A DNA stretch of 7,441 nucleotides from Simkania sp. Lineage in GTDB: Bacteria; Chlamydiota; Chlamydiia; Chlamydiales; Simkaniaceae. A model generated the notes under the pieces. The model saw only the letters and a list, made by a program, of their open reading frames with translations. It searched no databases and was not told where the DNA came from. Below, piece after piece: positions 1 through 7,299 of the stretch. A program made the position numbers and the translations under genes. The DNA lies in the NCBI GenBank assembly GCA_028281425.1, contig JANQJX010000107.1, forward strand, positions 1-7,441, in the 5' to 3' direction. Within the stretch, counting starts at the first letter, position 1, and each line of letters starts with the position of its first letter.

Positions 1-281
1 TCTCTGATAGTCAGATAGACTTTGCTTCTTTCCATAAGTCTACCTAACCTCTGCACTTTATCGTCCCTTTTGCTATGTATTTTACTTTACCTTTGACACG
101 AATTAGGCAATGACATCTGAATGATTTTTCTTGAAATTTTTTTATTTATTCTGTTCGTCAAGTTTCTTCCCATCCAAGAAACAGCTTCTTGAGTTAAACG
201 ATTGCTTTGGAAGGCATTTTAAACTGCTTTACTCCTGGTCGAGCCAAGTGAAGGGGGGATTTAAGGGTTTGCGTTACTCGA
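1..281. other. region after ygfA with no supported gene
   Basis: All six frames are broken or lack family resemblance. The only structure I see is an eight-pair inverted repeat (236-243 with 277-284, one G-U pair) around a 33-base loop. It overlaps the ygfA stop and lacks a T-run, so it is not a convincing terminator. By gene order recA would be expected further left. Confidence 0.5.
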
Positions 282-824
282 CTAAAATAGAAAAACAGCC
301 TTTAAAGGAATATCGTGTGCTTCTATAGGAATAGGATCCAAAAGAAGCTGCTCTTTAAATCCAATCCCATAGGTGGGACAGTCAAGATCTTTTAAAAATC
401 GATCGTAGTATCCCACCCCATAACCAATACGGTGGTGGTTTTGGTCAAAGCCAAGCGCGGGAACAAGAACGCATTCAATTTGGCTTGGAAGAATAGAAGA
501 GCATCTTTCTACAATCGGCTCTTTTATTTGCCATCTGCTATTGAAAGCAAGGTGACGTTCAATATCTACCACTTGATAACACAGCAAGCTTTTTTTAGGG
601 CCAACTTTTGTTAATACAAGTCTTTTTTGAGCAGCTAGAAATACATTGAAGGGCCAAAGGTCAATTTCTTTTTCTTTACTTGCAAATGATAAAACTAAAG
701 AGATTCCTTCAAGATGTTTTTGAAGCTTTATAAAAAGAGCCTTTCTTGCTTTTTCTCTTCTAGACAAAGGAAGGAGAGACCTTTTTTCAATCAATGCACG
801 ACGCAGTTTATGTTTATGACTCAT
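282..824 (-). CDS. ygfA: 5-formyltetrahydrofolate cyclo-ligase (MTHFS)
   Basis: This 180-residue protein has the usual full length for the 5-FCL family. The enzyme is cytoplasmic and uses ATP to convert 5-formyl-THF to 5,10-methenyl-THF, returning stored folate to one-carbon metabolism. The family signature is plain: a basic N-terminus (K4 to R9), the KEIDLWPF segment near residue 52, the glycine-rich core around residues 119-144 (LVPALGFD, then RIGYGVGYYDRFL), and the closing GIGFKEQLL and EAHDIPL at 153-174. The ATG lies inside an ATGA overlap with the upstream lipoprotein gene, so translation is probably coupled, and this is the last gene of the operon within the window. From memory, C. 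trachomatis has its homologue (CT649) in the same place, next to recA. The family assignment is firm. Confidence 0.96.
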   Translation of the reverse strand: MSHKHKLRRALIEKRSLLPLSRREKARKALFIKLQKHLEGISLVLSFASKEKEIDLWPFNVFLAAQKRLVLTKVGPKKSLLCYQVVDIERHLAFNSRWQIKEPIVERCSSILPSQIECVLVPALGFDQNHHRIGYGVGYYDRFLKDLDCPTYGIGFKEQLLLDPIPIEAHDIPLKAVFLF

Positions 825-2104
825 TCAATCACAGGAACGCCTCTTTTATAGGTCACTTCTTCCAAAAGATGTCCTTCTGAATCGAACAACGTGACTTTTC
901 CTTCACCTTCTTCCACGTAAGAGATTGGTGTTTCCTTTCCTTTTTCTCGGTATTCGCCACTTACAAGACGCCCTCGATGATAGGTTTCAATAAACATTAA
1001 AGAACCATCTTGATACCATGCTGAAGAGAGGCCTTGTTTTTCATTGTCACTCATCTCCGTTTCACTTTCTAATATCCCGTTGAGATACCAAGTTCTTCTG
1101 ATTCCATGAATACGATCATGCATCCAAGTGATGTAGAGTTTAGGTTGCAGTTTTTGATCATCTGATGGAGGGAAATAGATCCATTCCTCCCCATGTTTTA
1201 ATCCTTCTTGAATCATAAAAGAATTATATAAATTTCCATTTTCATCATAGTGTTTAATTCGTCCTCGAACCACTCCATTTTGATAGCGTTCTATAGAAAA
1301 TAAATGTCCATGGTCATAAATCGTTTTTTCTCCATATCCTTGCTCAACTTTTGAAATGATGGCCCCAGAGAAATCATGATAGATTCCTGAAATGAGAAGA
1401 TCATCTTTGTAAGTTTCAGAAAAAGGGGGGTGGTTTTTATCTCCTTTAAAAATAGAAAGGCCTTGCCGTTTTCCTTTTTCATAAGTTGTTTTCTCAAGAA
1501 CCTCCCCTTGTTCATTATAAGAAAAAACAATTCCATCAATAAGATTTTTTTTATATGGCACTTGCTTTTCTATCTTCCCATTTGAGAAATAGTAAAATGC
1601 AAATCCTTCCATAAGTCCTTTTTCATAGTTGAATTCTGCTTCTAAATTGCTTCGATCATCAAACACTCGGCAGATTCCATCAAAGATCCATCCTAATTGC
1701 GCCTCTTTAGAGAGGCTCCCGAGGCCTTCAATCACCATCGCATCTATGTGAAGCTTTCCATTGGGATGCCATTCGCGAAACGTTCCAAAGGCACGCCCAT
1801 TGAGCAATTCAAGATATTGGTAGATCTGTCCATTTTCGTGATAGGTTGTCAAGCAAGCAGGAGTCTTCCCCTCATCTGTTCGAGAATAAAGACGCATCAC
1901 TTTTTCATAAGGCTGAGGAGCAAAAAAATTTACTTTTTGATAAGCCTTAAGTCTTTCTCCTGAATTGATGGTTTCTCTAAAACCATTGCGATCGATTGTT
2001 TGAACGCTGATGATAGGATTGTTTTGCTGATTCATATGGGAGCATCCACTGAGCCATCCGATAAAAAATAAAATAATAAGATGATTTTTCCATGTCATAA
2101 ACAT
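821..2104 (-). CDS. MORN-repeat (YwqK-like) lipoprotein, CT648-type
   Basis: This 427-residue protein has a lipoprotein signal: a short basic start, a hydrophobic stretch (about residues 8-18) and the lipobox LSGC with Cys21. It should therefore be lipid-anchored outside the inner membrane. The rest is a long run of degenerate MORN/YwqK-type repeats, each with an aromatic-x-x-(N/D)G-x-(L/I) turn. Examples are YHENGQIY (88-95), WHPNGKLH (112-119), YFSNGKIE (172-179), YDENGNLY (286-293), WYLNGILE (339-346), WYQDGSLM (363-370) and FDSEGHLL (407-414). Such repeats form stacked beta hairpins, and no catalytic residues are evident. Two starts are possible. ATG at 2104 has AAGGA five bases upstream, while ATG at 2098 gives an exact ATGA overlap with the upstream stop; I chose 2104 for its spacing. 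Its job is unknown. Its place after two secretion-platform-like genes suggests an envelope role, which is inference. Confidence 0.9.
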   Translation of the reverse strand: MFMTWKNHLIILFFIGWLSGCSHMNQQNNPIISVQTIDRNGFRETINSGERLKAYQKVNFFAPQPYEKVMRLYSRTDEGKTPACLTTYHENGQIYQYLELLNGRAFGTFREWHPNGKLHIDAMVIEGLGSLSKEAQLGWIFDGICRVFDDRSNLEAEFNYEKGLMEGFAFYYFSNGKIEKQVPYKKNLIDGIVFSYNEQGEVLEKTTYEKGKRQGLSIFKGDKNHPPFSETYKDDLLISGIYHDFSGAIISKVEQGYGEKTIYDHGHLFSIERYQNGVVRGRIKHYDENGNLYNSFMIQEGLKHGEEWIYFPPSDDQKLQPKLYITWMHDRIHGIRRTWYLNGILESETEMSDNEKQGLSSAWYQDGSLMFIETYHRGRLVSGEYREKGKETPISYVEEGEGKVTLFDSEGHLLEEVTYKRGVPVIE

Positions 2105-2814
2105 GAGGATCCTTTTTTGATGGGTTCTCTTTTAATGAGTTCCATTTCTAAAAAATAACTTTCTTTTTCTAATAGTCCTTTTTTCTTCAAATCAAAGCGA
2201 TAAATCGTAAAATGAGGGCGAAGAGGGGGAGGAGTAAACGTGTTGATAGGAATACCTTCAATGATTGATAAGAGGTTTTGAAGCTCTTTTCCTTTTAATT
2301 CAATAGGATTTTTTTGTTTATAAAAAATTTCTTCAATAAAATCAGATCTCTGACGTTTAAGTTCTAAAAAACTCAATTGGTTTTGTCCTTTTGTGAGATA
2401 GGAAAGACGGTTTTTAATCTCGGGACAAAAATGAAAAGTTGGGTGATTATAAATGATTTTTAATGCATTCATTTCTTTTTGCAAAAAATGGAGTCCTTCT
2501 AAATGATGATTTAAAAAATTAGGGTCGGTAGTTTCATAGGCCTTAAAAAAGAGTGTGCGATTTTTCAGATTTTGTCTATATCTTTTTGCTCGGTATTCAA
2601 GCGTTTTGAGATGGGATTGATCTTGCTTTAATTTTTCAAATTTTTCTTTAAAGAAAAAGATTCCCCAAAAAAGAGGTAAAGAAAGCAAAATAAAAAAAAG
2701 CAAAATAAAAAGAGGAGTTTGCAATAGGAGTTTAAATTGCAGCTGTTTTTTTTGCCAATTCCAAAAAGTTTTGATGTTTTTTTTATTTAATAAAAAATTG
2801 AAAGGTATATTCAT
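2095..2814 (-). CDS. bitopic membrane protein, GspM/PilO-like candidate
   Basis: This 239-residue protein has a basic cytoplasmic N-terminus (K11 to K28), one strong transmembrane segment (about 34-54), a Lys/Glu/Gln-rich probable coiled coil (about 56-90), then a periplasmic domain. That domain ends in alternating hydrophobic strands (HFTIYRFDL at 201-209 and YFLEMELI at 220-227). This is the layout of GspM and PilO, the small partners of GspL and PilM/PilN, but I see no decisive sequence motif. Its ATG lies 32 bases inside the end of the upstream GspL-like gene, with no strong ribosome-binding site (only GGGAT, well upstream), so it probably depends on coupled translation. It overlaps the next gene by 10 bases. 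From memory it occupies the position of C. trachomatis CT647. The reading frame is secure; the GspM/PilO role is inferred from topology and neighbours. Confidence 0.85.
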   Translation of the reverse strand: MNIPFNFLLNKKNIKTFWNWQKKQLQFKLLLQTPLFILLFFILLSLPLFWGIFFFKEKFEKLKQDQSHLKTLEYRAKRYRQNLKNRTLFFKAYETTDPNFLNHHLEGLHFLQKEMNALKIIYNHPTFHFCPEIKNRLSYLTKGQNQLSFLELKRQRSDFIEEIFYKQKNPIELKGKELQNLLSIIEGIPINTFTPPPLRPHFTIYRFDLKKKGLLEKESYFLEMELIKREPIKKGSSCL

Positions 2815-4297
2815 TTTGTTTTCTATCCCAAATCACTTCCTCTTTTTGATCAAACCATTCCTTATTTTCAACAATGGCATCGTGAAATTCACGTGATAAA
2901 GGGGCATTATCTGATGTAAAAGAGAGGCTAACTTTTCTTTTGTATGTGTCAAAAGGTTTTTCCGTAGAAGGATAAGTCACAAGCTCATATGAAAATTGAT
3001 CGATTTGAATATTGCTACTTTCTTTACCTCCTTGCTTTAACAAAGGGTGGTTACTTAAGAAAGCTAGAAAATCAGCAACACGTGGAGGGTCAGCAAAGTA
3101 ATAGTGATCTTTTTTGATAAGGGGAATAGCACGGTCCAAAAGAGTGAGTTTTTCTTTTTCATTTGTCCAATGGTAAATTTTTTCTAAGTTTGGAATTGTC
3201 CCTTTGGTATTAGTAATAAAAGCATCGATTTGCTGAAATAACTTTTTTTCTTTTTTTCTATAGCTTAAATGTCCTATTAAAAAAAATAGGAAAATGCAAG
3301 ATAAAGAGAGTAAAAACGTTCTAAAAAAAGCCTTTTTTATTTTTTGATATGTTTTTACAGCAATCCATCTGTTTTGCCTAAATTGAATACTTTTTTTATC
3401 TCCTTTCCATGCATCTAGAGCAAGGCCTATAGGAATAGCATACTCTTTTAAAGTCATTTCGTCAAAATCACCGAGCTTTGTTATAGATAAAAAAGTTAAA
3501 GGAGGATTTAAACGCTTCTTTAGATAAGCTTCAATCTCAAATTCACTTTTAGTTTGCCCCACAAAAAAAATGGATTCAATCTTTTTTTGCCCCATCTTAT
3601 GGGAAAGAAAGCAAAGTGAGCGTTCCATTTCCCTTATAAAACGCTCAACAATGCCTTTTAAAAAAGGGTGATTTTCTTCAGAGACTTGAGTAAGGTTTAA
3701 GGGTTTCTTGATCTCTTTGTTCCCATAATCCTTTTCGTAGGCTTCTTTAAAACTTTGCATGCCCATTTTTAAAGAGAGATTATGAGAAACAATGCCCCCA
3801 TCGATTAAGGAGAGTTCTACTTCATTTTCTCCCATATGTAGGATGAGAAAAGTCTCGCAACTGATTTTGGAAAAATGGGCAAAACGCATAAGAGCCATGG
3901 GAAAACTTGAAACCCAAACCGGATCGATTGCTTCCATCTCTTTTAAGTGGTCTTCAAAATTTTTTTTAGATACGATGTAAAAGATGGCATGTGTTTGATC
4001 TTTTCCCATCTGATAAAAAGGAGAAGCAATCATTTCATCAATAGAATAGGGAATAAAATTTTCAAGTTGAAAAGGGAGTGTTTTTTTAAGGGCTTTTCGG
4101 TTTTTTAAAGGCAGTTTTAAATGGCGAATGAGAAGGGATTGACTTTTTATTCCGCTAACAACAAAAGAAGGGAGTATTTTTTTTGAAAAAGAGGAAACTG
4201 TTTCTAATTTTTCGATTTGAAATCTCTTTCTTCCAAAGCGAATAGTTGCGATTTTAAATTGACTTCCTTCTTTGATAATTCCCGTAATCGAGATCAT
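2783..4297 (-). CDS. PilM-PilN / GspL-like inner-membrane assembly protein
   Basis: This 504-residue protein has three parts. Residues 1-295 look like a degenerate actin-like PilM/GspL cytoplasmic domain. It opens with a beta hairpin (ITGIIKEGSQFKIATIRF), has a central LPFQLENFIPYSIDEM segment at 74-89, matching the PilM/GspL stretch where paired residues lead into a helix and a conserved Pro, and closes with YAIPIGLAL at 286-294, a PilM hallmark. IQFRQNRW at 304-311 then sits where PilN carries its INLLP-type cytoplasmic peptide. One transmembrane segment (about 324-343) leads to a periplasmic domain of about 160 residues. A fused PilM plus PilN is the architecture of GspL. A good ribosome-binding site, AAGGAGT, lies six bases before the ATG. 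It is the first gene of the operon and corresponds by position to CT646. The family is likely but rests on motifs I read by eye. Confidence 0.85.
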   Translation of the reverse strand: MISITGIIKEGSQFKIATIRFGRKRFQIEKLETVSSFSKKILPSFVVSGIKSQSLLIRHLKLPLKNRKALKKTLPFQLENFIPYSIDEMIASPFYQMGKDQTHAIFYIVSKKNFEDHLKEMEAIDPVWVSSFPMALMRFAHFSKISCETFLILHMGENEVELSLIDGGIVSHNLSLKMGMQSFKEAYEKDYGNKEIKKPLNLTQVSEENHPFLKGIVERFIREMERSLCFLSHKMGQKKIESIFFVGQTKSEFEIEAYLKKRLNPPLTFLSITKLGDFDEMTLKEYAIPIGLALDAWKGDKKSIQFRQNRWIAVKTYQKIKKAFFRTFLLSLSCIFLFFLIGHLSYRKKEKKLFQQIDAFITNTKGTIPNLEKIYHWTNEKEKLTLLDRAIPLIKKDHYYFADPPRVADFLAFLSNHPLLKQGGKESSNIQIDQFSYELVTYPSTEKPFDTYKRKVSLSFTSDNAPLSREFHDAIVENKEWFDQKEEVIWDRKQNEYTFQFFIK

Positions 4298-4320
4298 TTT
4301 TTGACTCCTTAAAGAGAAAA

Positions 4321-4349
4321 ACTATAGCTGAAAAAGAAAAAATAAGAAA
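4321..4349 (-). promoter_or_regulatory. possible weak promoter of the four-gene operon
   Basis: On the minus strand TATAGT (4326-4321) is a fair -10 box. The matching -35 position (4349-4344) reads TTTCTT, which is poor but 17 bases away. It lies after the terminator and just before the ribosome-binding site AAGGAGT (4310-4304). Weak -35 boxes are common in chlamydiae, so I keep this as a candidate. Confidence 0.4.
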
Positions 4350-4400
4350 ATCGAATCCTCCAATTCTTGATTGTCCCTGAATCCATAGCCTGATATTTCT

Positions 4401-4428
4401 AAAAAAAGGCATCTTTTCGGCCTGCCTT
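4401..4428 (-). terminator. intrinsic terminator of the orphan gene
   Basis: On the minus strand AAGGCA (4428-4423) pairs with TGCCTT (4411-4406) around an 11-base loop and runs directly into further T residues (4405-4401). It sits about 100 bases after the orphan gene stop. The plus strand has no T-run after the stem, so the terminator acts in one direction. Confidence 0.75.
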
Positions 4429-4525
4429 GTCGAACATGTCTTTAGCCCCTATTTTTACACTATCTCTTTCGAAAAGGAGTGCAAGAGCATGTGGATTTTT
4501 CTAAAGTGAGCACGCGAAATAGAGG

Positions 4526-5809
4526 CTAGAATAACACTACGGTTGGTTTTTTAGAATAACTATCCTCTTTATCTACATCGCAAGACGATAACAACATCAT
4601 TTTTTTACCGTTAGCATCGCGGGAGGAATAAACAGCATAACAGGCATCATTATCGCTAAAGAAACATCTGTGATTATTGAGATAGATTATGTGTGGAAAT
4701 TTTTGGCAAGAGGGTCGTCCTGAGGGTACCCTATAAGCAATCTTTGGATCATAAAAGAGAAAAGCGAAGGTTTTCCCTGAAGGAACAGGAATGACGACAT
4801 GCTGAGGAGTAAATTTTAGATGATCAATCTGCTCTAGGAATTTCTTATGACCTATAAGTTTAGGGTTCAGTTTATAGAAAGGGGAGTTTTTTATATGGCG
4901 CATCTTTGAAGAGAGAGTGGTTCTTTTTTGATTTGCTTGTTTTAGAGTTAGAGTTTGAGGATGAAAAGGTTGAAAATTTGGGGTGTCTTGAGAATTTCCC
5001 GGAAGATAGGCGTTACGGTCGTAAAAATCGTCCTTGTCATGAGAGTAGCGGAAAGAAAATGTAAATCTCTCTTTTTCATTTTTTGATTTGGATATTTTAA
5101 TCTGTTTGACCTTTTCACCAAATGATATGAGCGAACTTGAAAATTTTGGATGACAGGCTATTGAATTTGGGGAGTTCTCAAATGTTATTTCGTTTTTTAC
5201 AAGAGCAAATTTCCCATCAATGAGCAAAGTTGGATTTTTGTTTTGATCACAAAGAATTGTGACTTTGTGAGCTGTATTATTTTCAATCAGAACCGTTTCT
5301 TTTTTTCCACTTTTGTAAGTGATTTCTGAGGATTGAATGGAAAATGGAGTGATTTTTAAAAAATTTTTTTTTTGAGAGGTATCTAAAACATTTTGAAAAT
5401 GATGGATTTCTTTGGGATTGCAATTAAAATAGTTTTTTAAGAGAAATTGAATGTTTTTTTTAATTTTTAAGGCTAATGTGTGATAGTTATATTCGAGAGT
5501 ATCATTTTCTTTAACTAGGTTAATGTAGTGAGATTTGAAATCAATCCTTTTTAATTCTTCCCTTAGAGCTTCTTTTATATTTTCAAGACTAAACTCATCA
5601 ATCTTCAAACAGGCCTTAAAGTATTCAACAATCCCAAGAATTTTAGGATTTTCTTTAACAAGTCCAAAAAGTTGCCAAAGAGCATGTATAAGATCAAATT
5701 TTTTTAGCTGGATGCATGAGCATCCTTGTAAATTTTTCTTAACAAAAAAGGCATGTTGGTGACAAAAAGTGTTTGAAATAAAGATAGAATTAGAGATTTG
5801 CGTTGTCAT
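4526..5809 (-). CDS. orphan protein of unknown function, 427 residues
   Basis: I do not recognise this protein. It has no signal peptide, no transmembrane segment and no catalytic motif I know. The N-terminal half (about 35-150) is rich in Lys, Leu and Ile and looks helical. Residues 155-260 look beta-rich, followed by a polar, Asn/Asp/Pro-rich linker (about 260-290), a basic stretch (about 290-325) and a compact C-terminus. The 11 cysteines include a cluster near the start (16, 30, 32) and four near the end (368, 382, 390, 410). I chose the ATG at 5809 because GGGGA sits five bases upstream and a near-consensus promoter would start transcription about 26 bases earlier. A TTG at 5833 in the same frame would be almost leaderless. 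The gene is monocistronic, with its own promoter and terminator. It lies where, from memory, C. trachomatis has no gene between CT645 and CT646, so it may be lineage-specific. A secreted effector is possible but unsupported. Confidence 0.82.
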   Translation of the reverse strand: MTTQISNSIFISNTFCHQHAFFVKKNLQGCSCIQLKKFDLIHALWQLFGLVKENPKILGIVEYFKACLKIDEFSLENIKEALREELKRIDFKSHYINLVKENDTLEYNYHTLALKIKKNIQFLLKNYFNCNPKEIHHFQNVLDTSQKKNFLKITPFSIQSSEITYKSGKKETVLIENNTAHKVTILCDQNKNPTLLIDGKFALVKNEITFENSPNSIACHPKFSSSLISFGEKVKQIKISKSKNEKERFTFSFRYSHDKDDFYDRNAYLPGNSQDTPNFQPFHPQTLTLKQANQKRTTLSSKMRHIKNSPFYKLNPKLIGHKKFLEQIDHLKFTPQHVVIPVPSGKTFAFLFYDPKIAYRVPSGRPSCQKFPHIIYLNNHRCFFSDNDACYAVYSSRDANGKKMMLLSSCDVDKEDSYSKKPTVVLF

Positions 5810-5814
5810 TTTAT

Positions 5815-5819
5815 TCCCC
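5815..5819 (-). promoter_or_regulatory. ribosome-binding site that sets the orphan gene start
   Basis: GGGGA, preceded by an A-rich run, lies five bases before the ATG at 5809 on the minus strand. It is too far downstream to serve the alternative TTG at 5833, so it decides in favour of the ATG. Confidence 0.75.
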
Positions 5820-5841
5820 TTTTTTCTAAGCAAACGAAGGA

Positions 5842-5870
5842 ATTATACAAGATAAAGTATATTTTCTCAA
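5842..5870 (-). promoter_or_regulatory. near-consensus sigma70-type promoter of the orphan gene
   Basis: The -35 box TTGAGA (5870-5865) and the -10 box TATAAT (5847-5842) are separated by exactly 17 bases on the minus strand. An A-rich tract (5878-5871 region) lies upstream and could act as an UP element. Transcription should start near 5835, giving a leader of about 26 bases before the ATG at 5809. This is the best promoter match in the window. Confidence 0.8.
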
Positions 5871-6022
5871 ATTTTTTTTGTTGACACCAATCAATTTTCT
5901 TAGATCAAGGCAGTTCTAAAAAAGGTAGCATAAAAATAGAGGCTCACCTTTCTTTTCTATTTTGAGTCAATCTGTATCAAAATGAAAGCTATCCCTTTGG
6001 TATTAAAAGGAGTTTTGTTAAA

Positions 6023-6292
6023 ATGTCATCTATGATCTACATTGCTTATGTCATTCGCCTTTTTTTTACCATTTATTCACTTATGATTTTAATTCGGGTT
6101 TTGAGCTCTTGGTTTCCCCGTTTTCAAAATAGTTTTATCATTCGCTTCATTGCTCATTATACCGATCCCTATATCAATCTATTTCGTCGTTTTATTCCAT
6201 TGATTGGAGGTGTTTTAGATCTTTCTCCTCTTGTTGCTTTTTTTGTTTTAAAACTTGTAGAAAAATTGATTTTAATGGTTCTGTTTTCATGA
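6023..6292 (+). CDS. yggT: YggT-family integral membrane protein
   Basis: This 89-residue protein has two hydrophobic segments (about 4-30 and 64-88) joined by a loop that carries the family pattern: RVLSSWFPRF at 25-34, then TDPYINLFRRFIP at 47-59 and GGVLDLSPL at 62-70. YggT proteins sit in the inner membrane. Their role is poorly defined, with links to cell-envelope stress and division in other bacteria. The protein is about one repeat unit long, as is usual for single-domain members. The ribosome-binding site AGGAG is at 6008-6012, ten bases from the ATG, which is a little long. Its stop codon overlaps the dus start as ATGA, so the two are almost certainly co-transcribed and coupled. No convincing promoter is visible upstream. 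Confidence 0.9.
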   Translation: MSSMIYIAYVIRLFFTIYSLMILIRVLSSWFPRFQNSFIIRFIAHYTDPYINLFRRFIPLIGGVLDLSPLVAFFVLKLVEKLILMVLFS

Positions 6293-7275
6293 AAAAGCTG
6301 ATTCATTCTCTTCGATTTAAATCACTTTTTTTACCTTCTAATATTTTTTATGCTCCTCTTGCTGGTTGTTCTGACTATCCGTTTAGGCAAATGGCTTCTT
6401 CTTATTCTATTGGACTGATGTTTTGCGAAATGGTCAAGATGGATGCTTTAATCCGCTTAGAGAAAAATACCTTTCATCTCCTTGATTACAAGGATGACAT
6501 GCACCCTATTGGTGCTCAACTCTGTGGAAGTCAACCAAAACTTGCAGGAGCTACAGCAAAAATCATTGAAGACCTTGGTTTTGATGTTGTTGATCTCAAT
6601 TGCGGGTGTCCGGTTGATAAAATAACAAAAGATGGAAGTGGATCGGGAATGCTTAAAAATCCCCACCTTATCGGGGATGTCATTGCTAACATGGTCAGCA
6701 GCGTGAAGATTCCAGTGACTGTAAAGATTCGGATGGGGTGGGATTTAAACCATATCAATGCAGAAGAAATTACCCATATTGCTGAGGAAGCAGGAGCAGT
6801 TGCAATCGCCATTCATGGACGCACCCGCGTTCAAAAATACAAAGGAAAAGCAAACTGGGATATCATTGGAAGGTGTAAGAAGGTGGCAAAATCTATTCAT
6901 GTGATTGGGAACGGAGATCTTTTTACGCCTCAAGATGCTCTTCACTTAATTGAGCAAAGTGGATGTGATGGAATTCTTATTTCTCGAGGCACTATGGGAC
7001 AGCCTTGGATTGCTGCCTCTATAAGAGCTCTTGACCAAGGAAAGAGTTTTCCTTCTATCGATACTCATTTCATTCGTAGCCATTTGCTCAAGCATGGAGA
7101 ATTGATTTCTCTATATCGAGTTGAAGCAAAAGCTCTTTTAGATTTGCGAAGAGTGAGTTGTTGGTTTTTGCGTCAAATTGCAAATGGAAAAGAGCTTAGA
7201 GGAATGATCAATCGGGCAACAACGGTTAAAGAAGCTCTTTCTTTGATTCGCAATTATGAATTTCCCCCTGTTTAA
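6289..7275 (+). CDS. dus: tRNA-dihydrouridine synthase (DusB/NifR3 family)
   Basis: This 328-residue FMN enzyme reduces uridine to dihydrouridine in the D-loop of tRNA. It has full family length. The TIM barrel shows the signature residues in order: APLAGCSDYPFRQMA (22-36), GAQLCGSQP (75-83), DLNCGCPVDKI (102-112) with the likely catalytic Cys107, the GSGSGML loop (116-122), KIRMG (Lys146, Arg148), AIHGRTR (His176), IGNGD (206-210) and ISRGTMGQPW (231-240), which binds the FMN phosphate. A short helical domain follows from about 255. Chlamydiae usually have a single Dus, and this one has the DusB-like pattern, but the paralogue and target position cannot be set by eye. It is translationally coupled to yggT. 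Its 3' end lies next to the transposon end described below. Confidence 0.96.
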   Translation: MKKLIHSLRFKSLFLPSNIFYAPLAGCSDYPFRQMASSYSIGLMFCEMVKMDALIRLEKNTFHLLDYKDDMHPIGAQLCGSQPKLAGATAKIIEDLGFDVVDLNCGCPVDKITKDGSGSGMLKNPHLIGDVIANMVSSVKIPVTVKIRMGWDLNHINAEEITHIAEEAGAVAIAIHGRTRVQKYKGKANWDIIGRCKKVAKSIHVIGNGDLFTPQDALHLIEQSGCDGILISRGTMGQPWIAASIRALDQGKSFPSIDTHFIRSHLLKHGELISLYRVEAKALLDLRRVSCWFLRQIANGKELRGMINRATTVKEALSLIRNYEFPPV

Positions 7276-7299
7276 TCACACAAGAGCTCTTTGATATCC

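Larger units (their letters stand above)
4298..4525. other. intergenic region between orphan gene and secretion-like operon
   Basis: These 228 bases separate two genes on the same strand. They hold the terminator at 4401-4428 and a weak promoter at 4321-4349, so the operon is probably transcribed independently of the orphan gene. About 100 bases between the orphan stop and the terminator (4429-4525) have no reading frame worth calling. They include a small self-complementary TTTCGAAA at about 4467-4474. Confidence 0.6.

Noticed and set aside
93..98. Plus-strand TTGACA near the left edge
   Set aside because: No -10 box at the right distance and no gene downstream on that strand.
131..328. Plus-strand 65-residue frame overlapping the ygfA end
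   Set aside because: No ribosome-binding site, low-complexity Phe/Ser start and no family resemblance; its end is antisense to the conserved ygfA C-terminus.
5810..5833. TTG start adding eight residues to the orphan protein
   Set aside because: It would begin at about the predicted transcription start and has no ribosome-binding site; the ATG at 5809 has one.
5881..5886. Perfect plus-strand TTGACA upstream of yggT
   Set aside because: No acceptable -10 box lies 15 to 19 bases downstream, so I do not call a promoter.
6457..6945. Minus-strand frames inside dus
   Set aside because: They are antisense to strongly conserved dus motifs and show no family resemblance or start signals.
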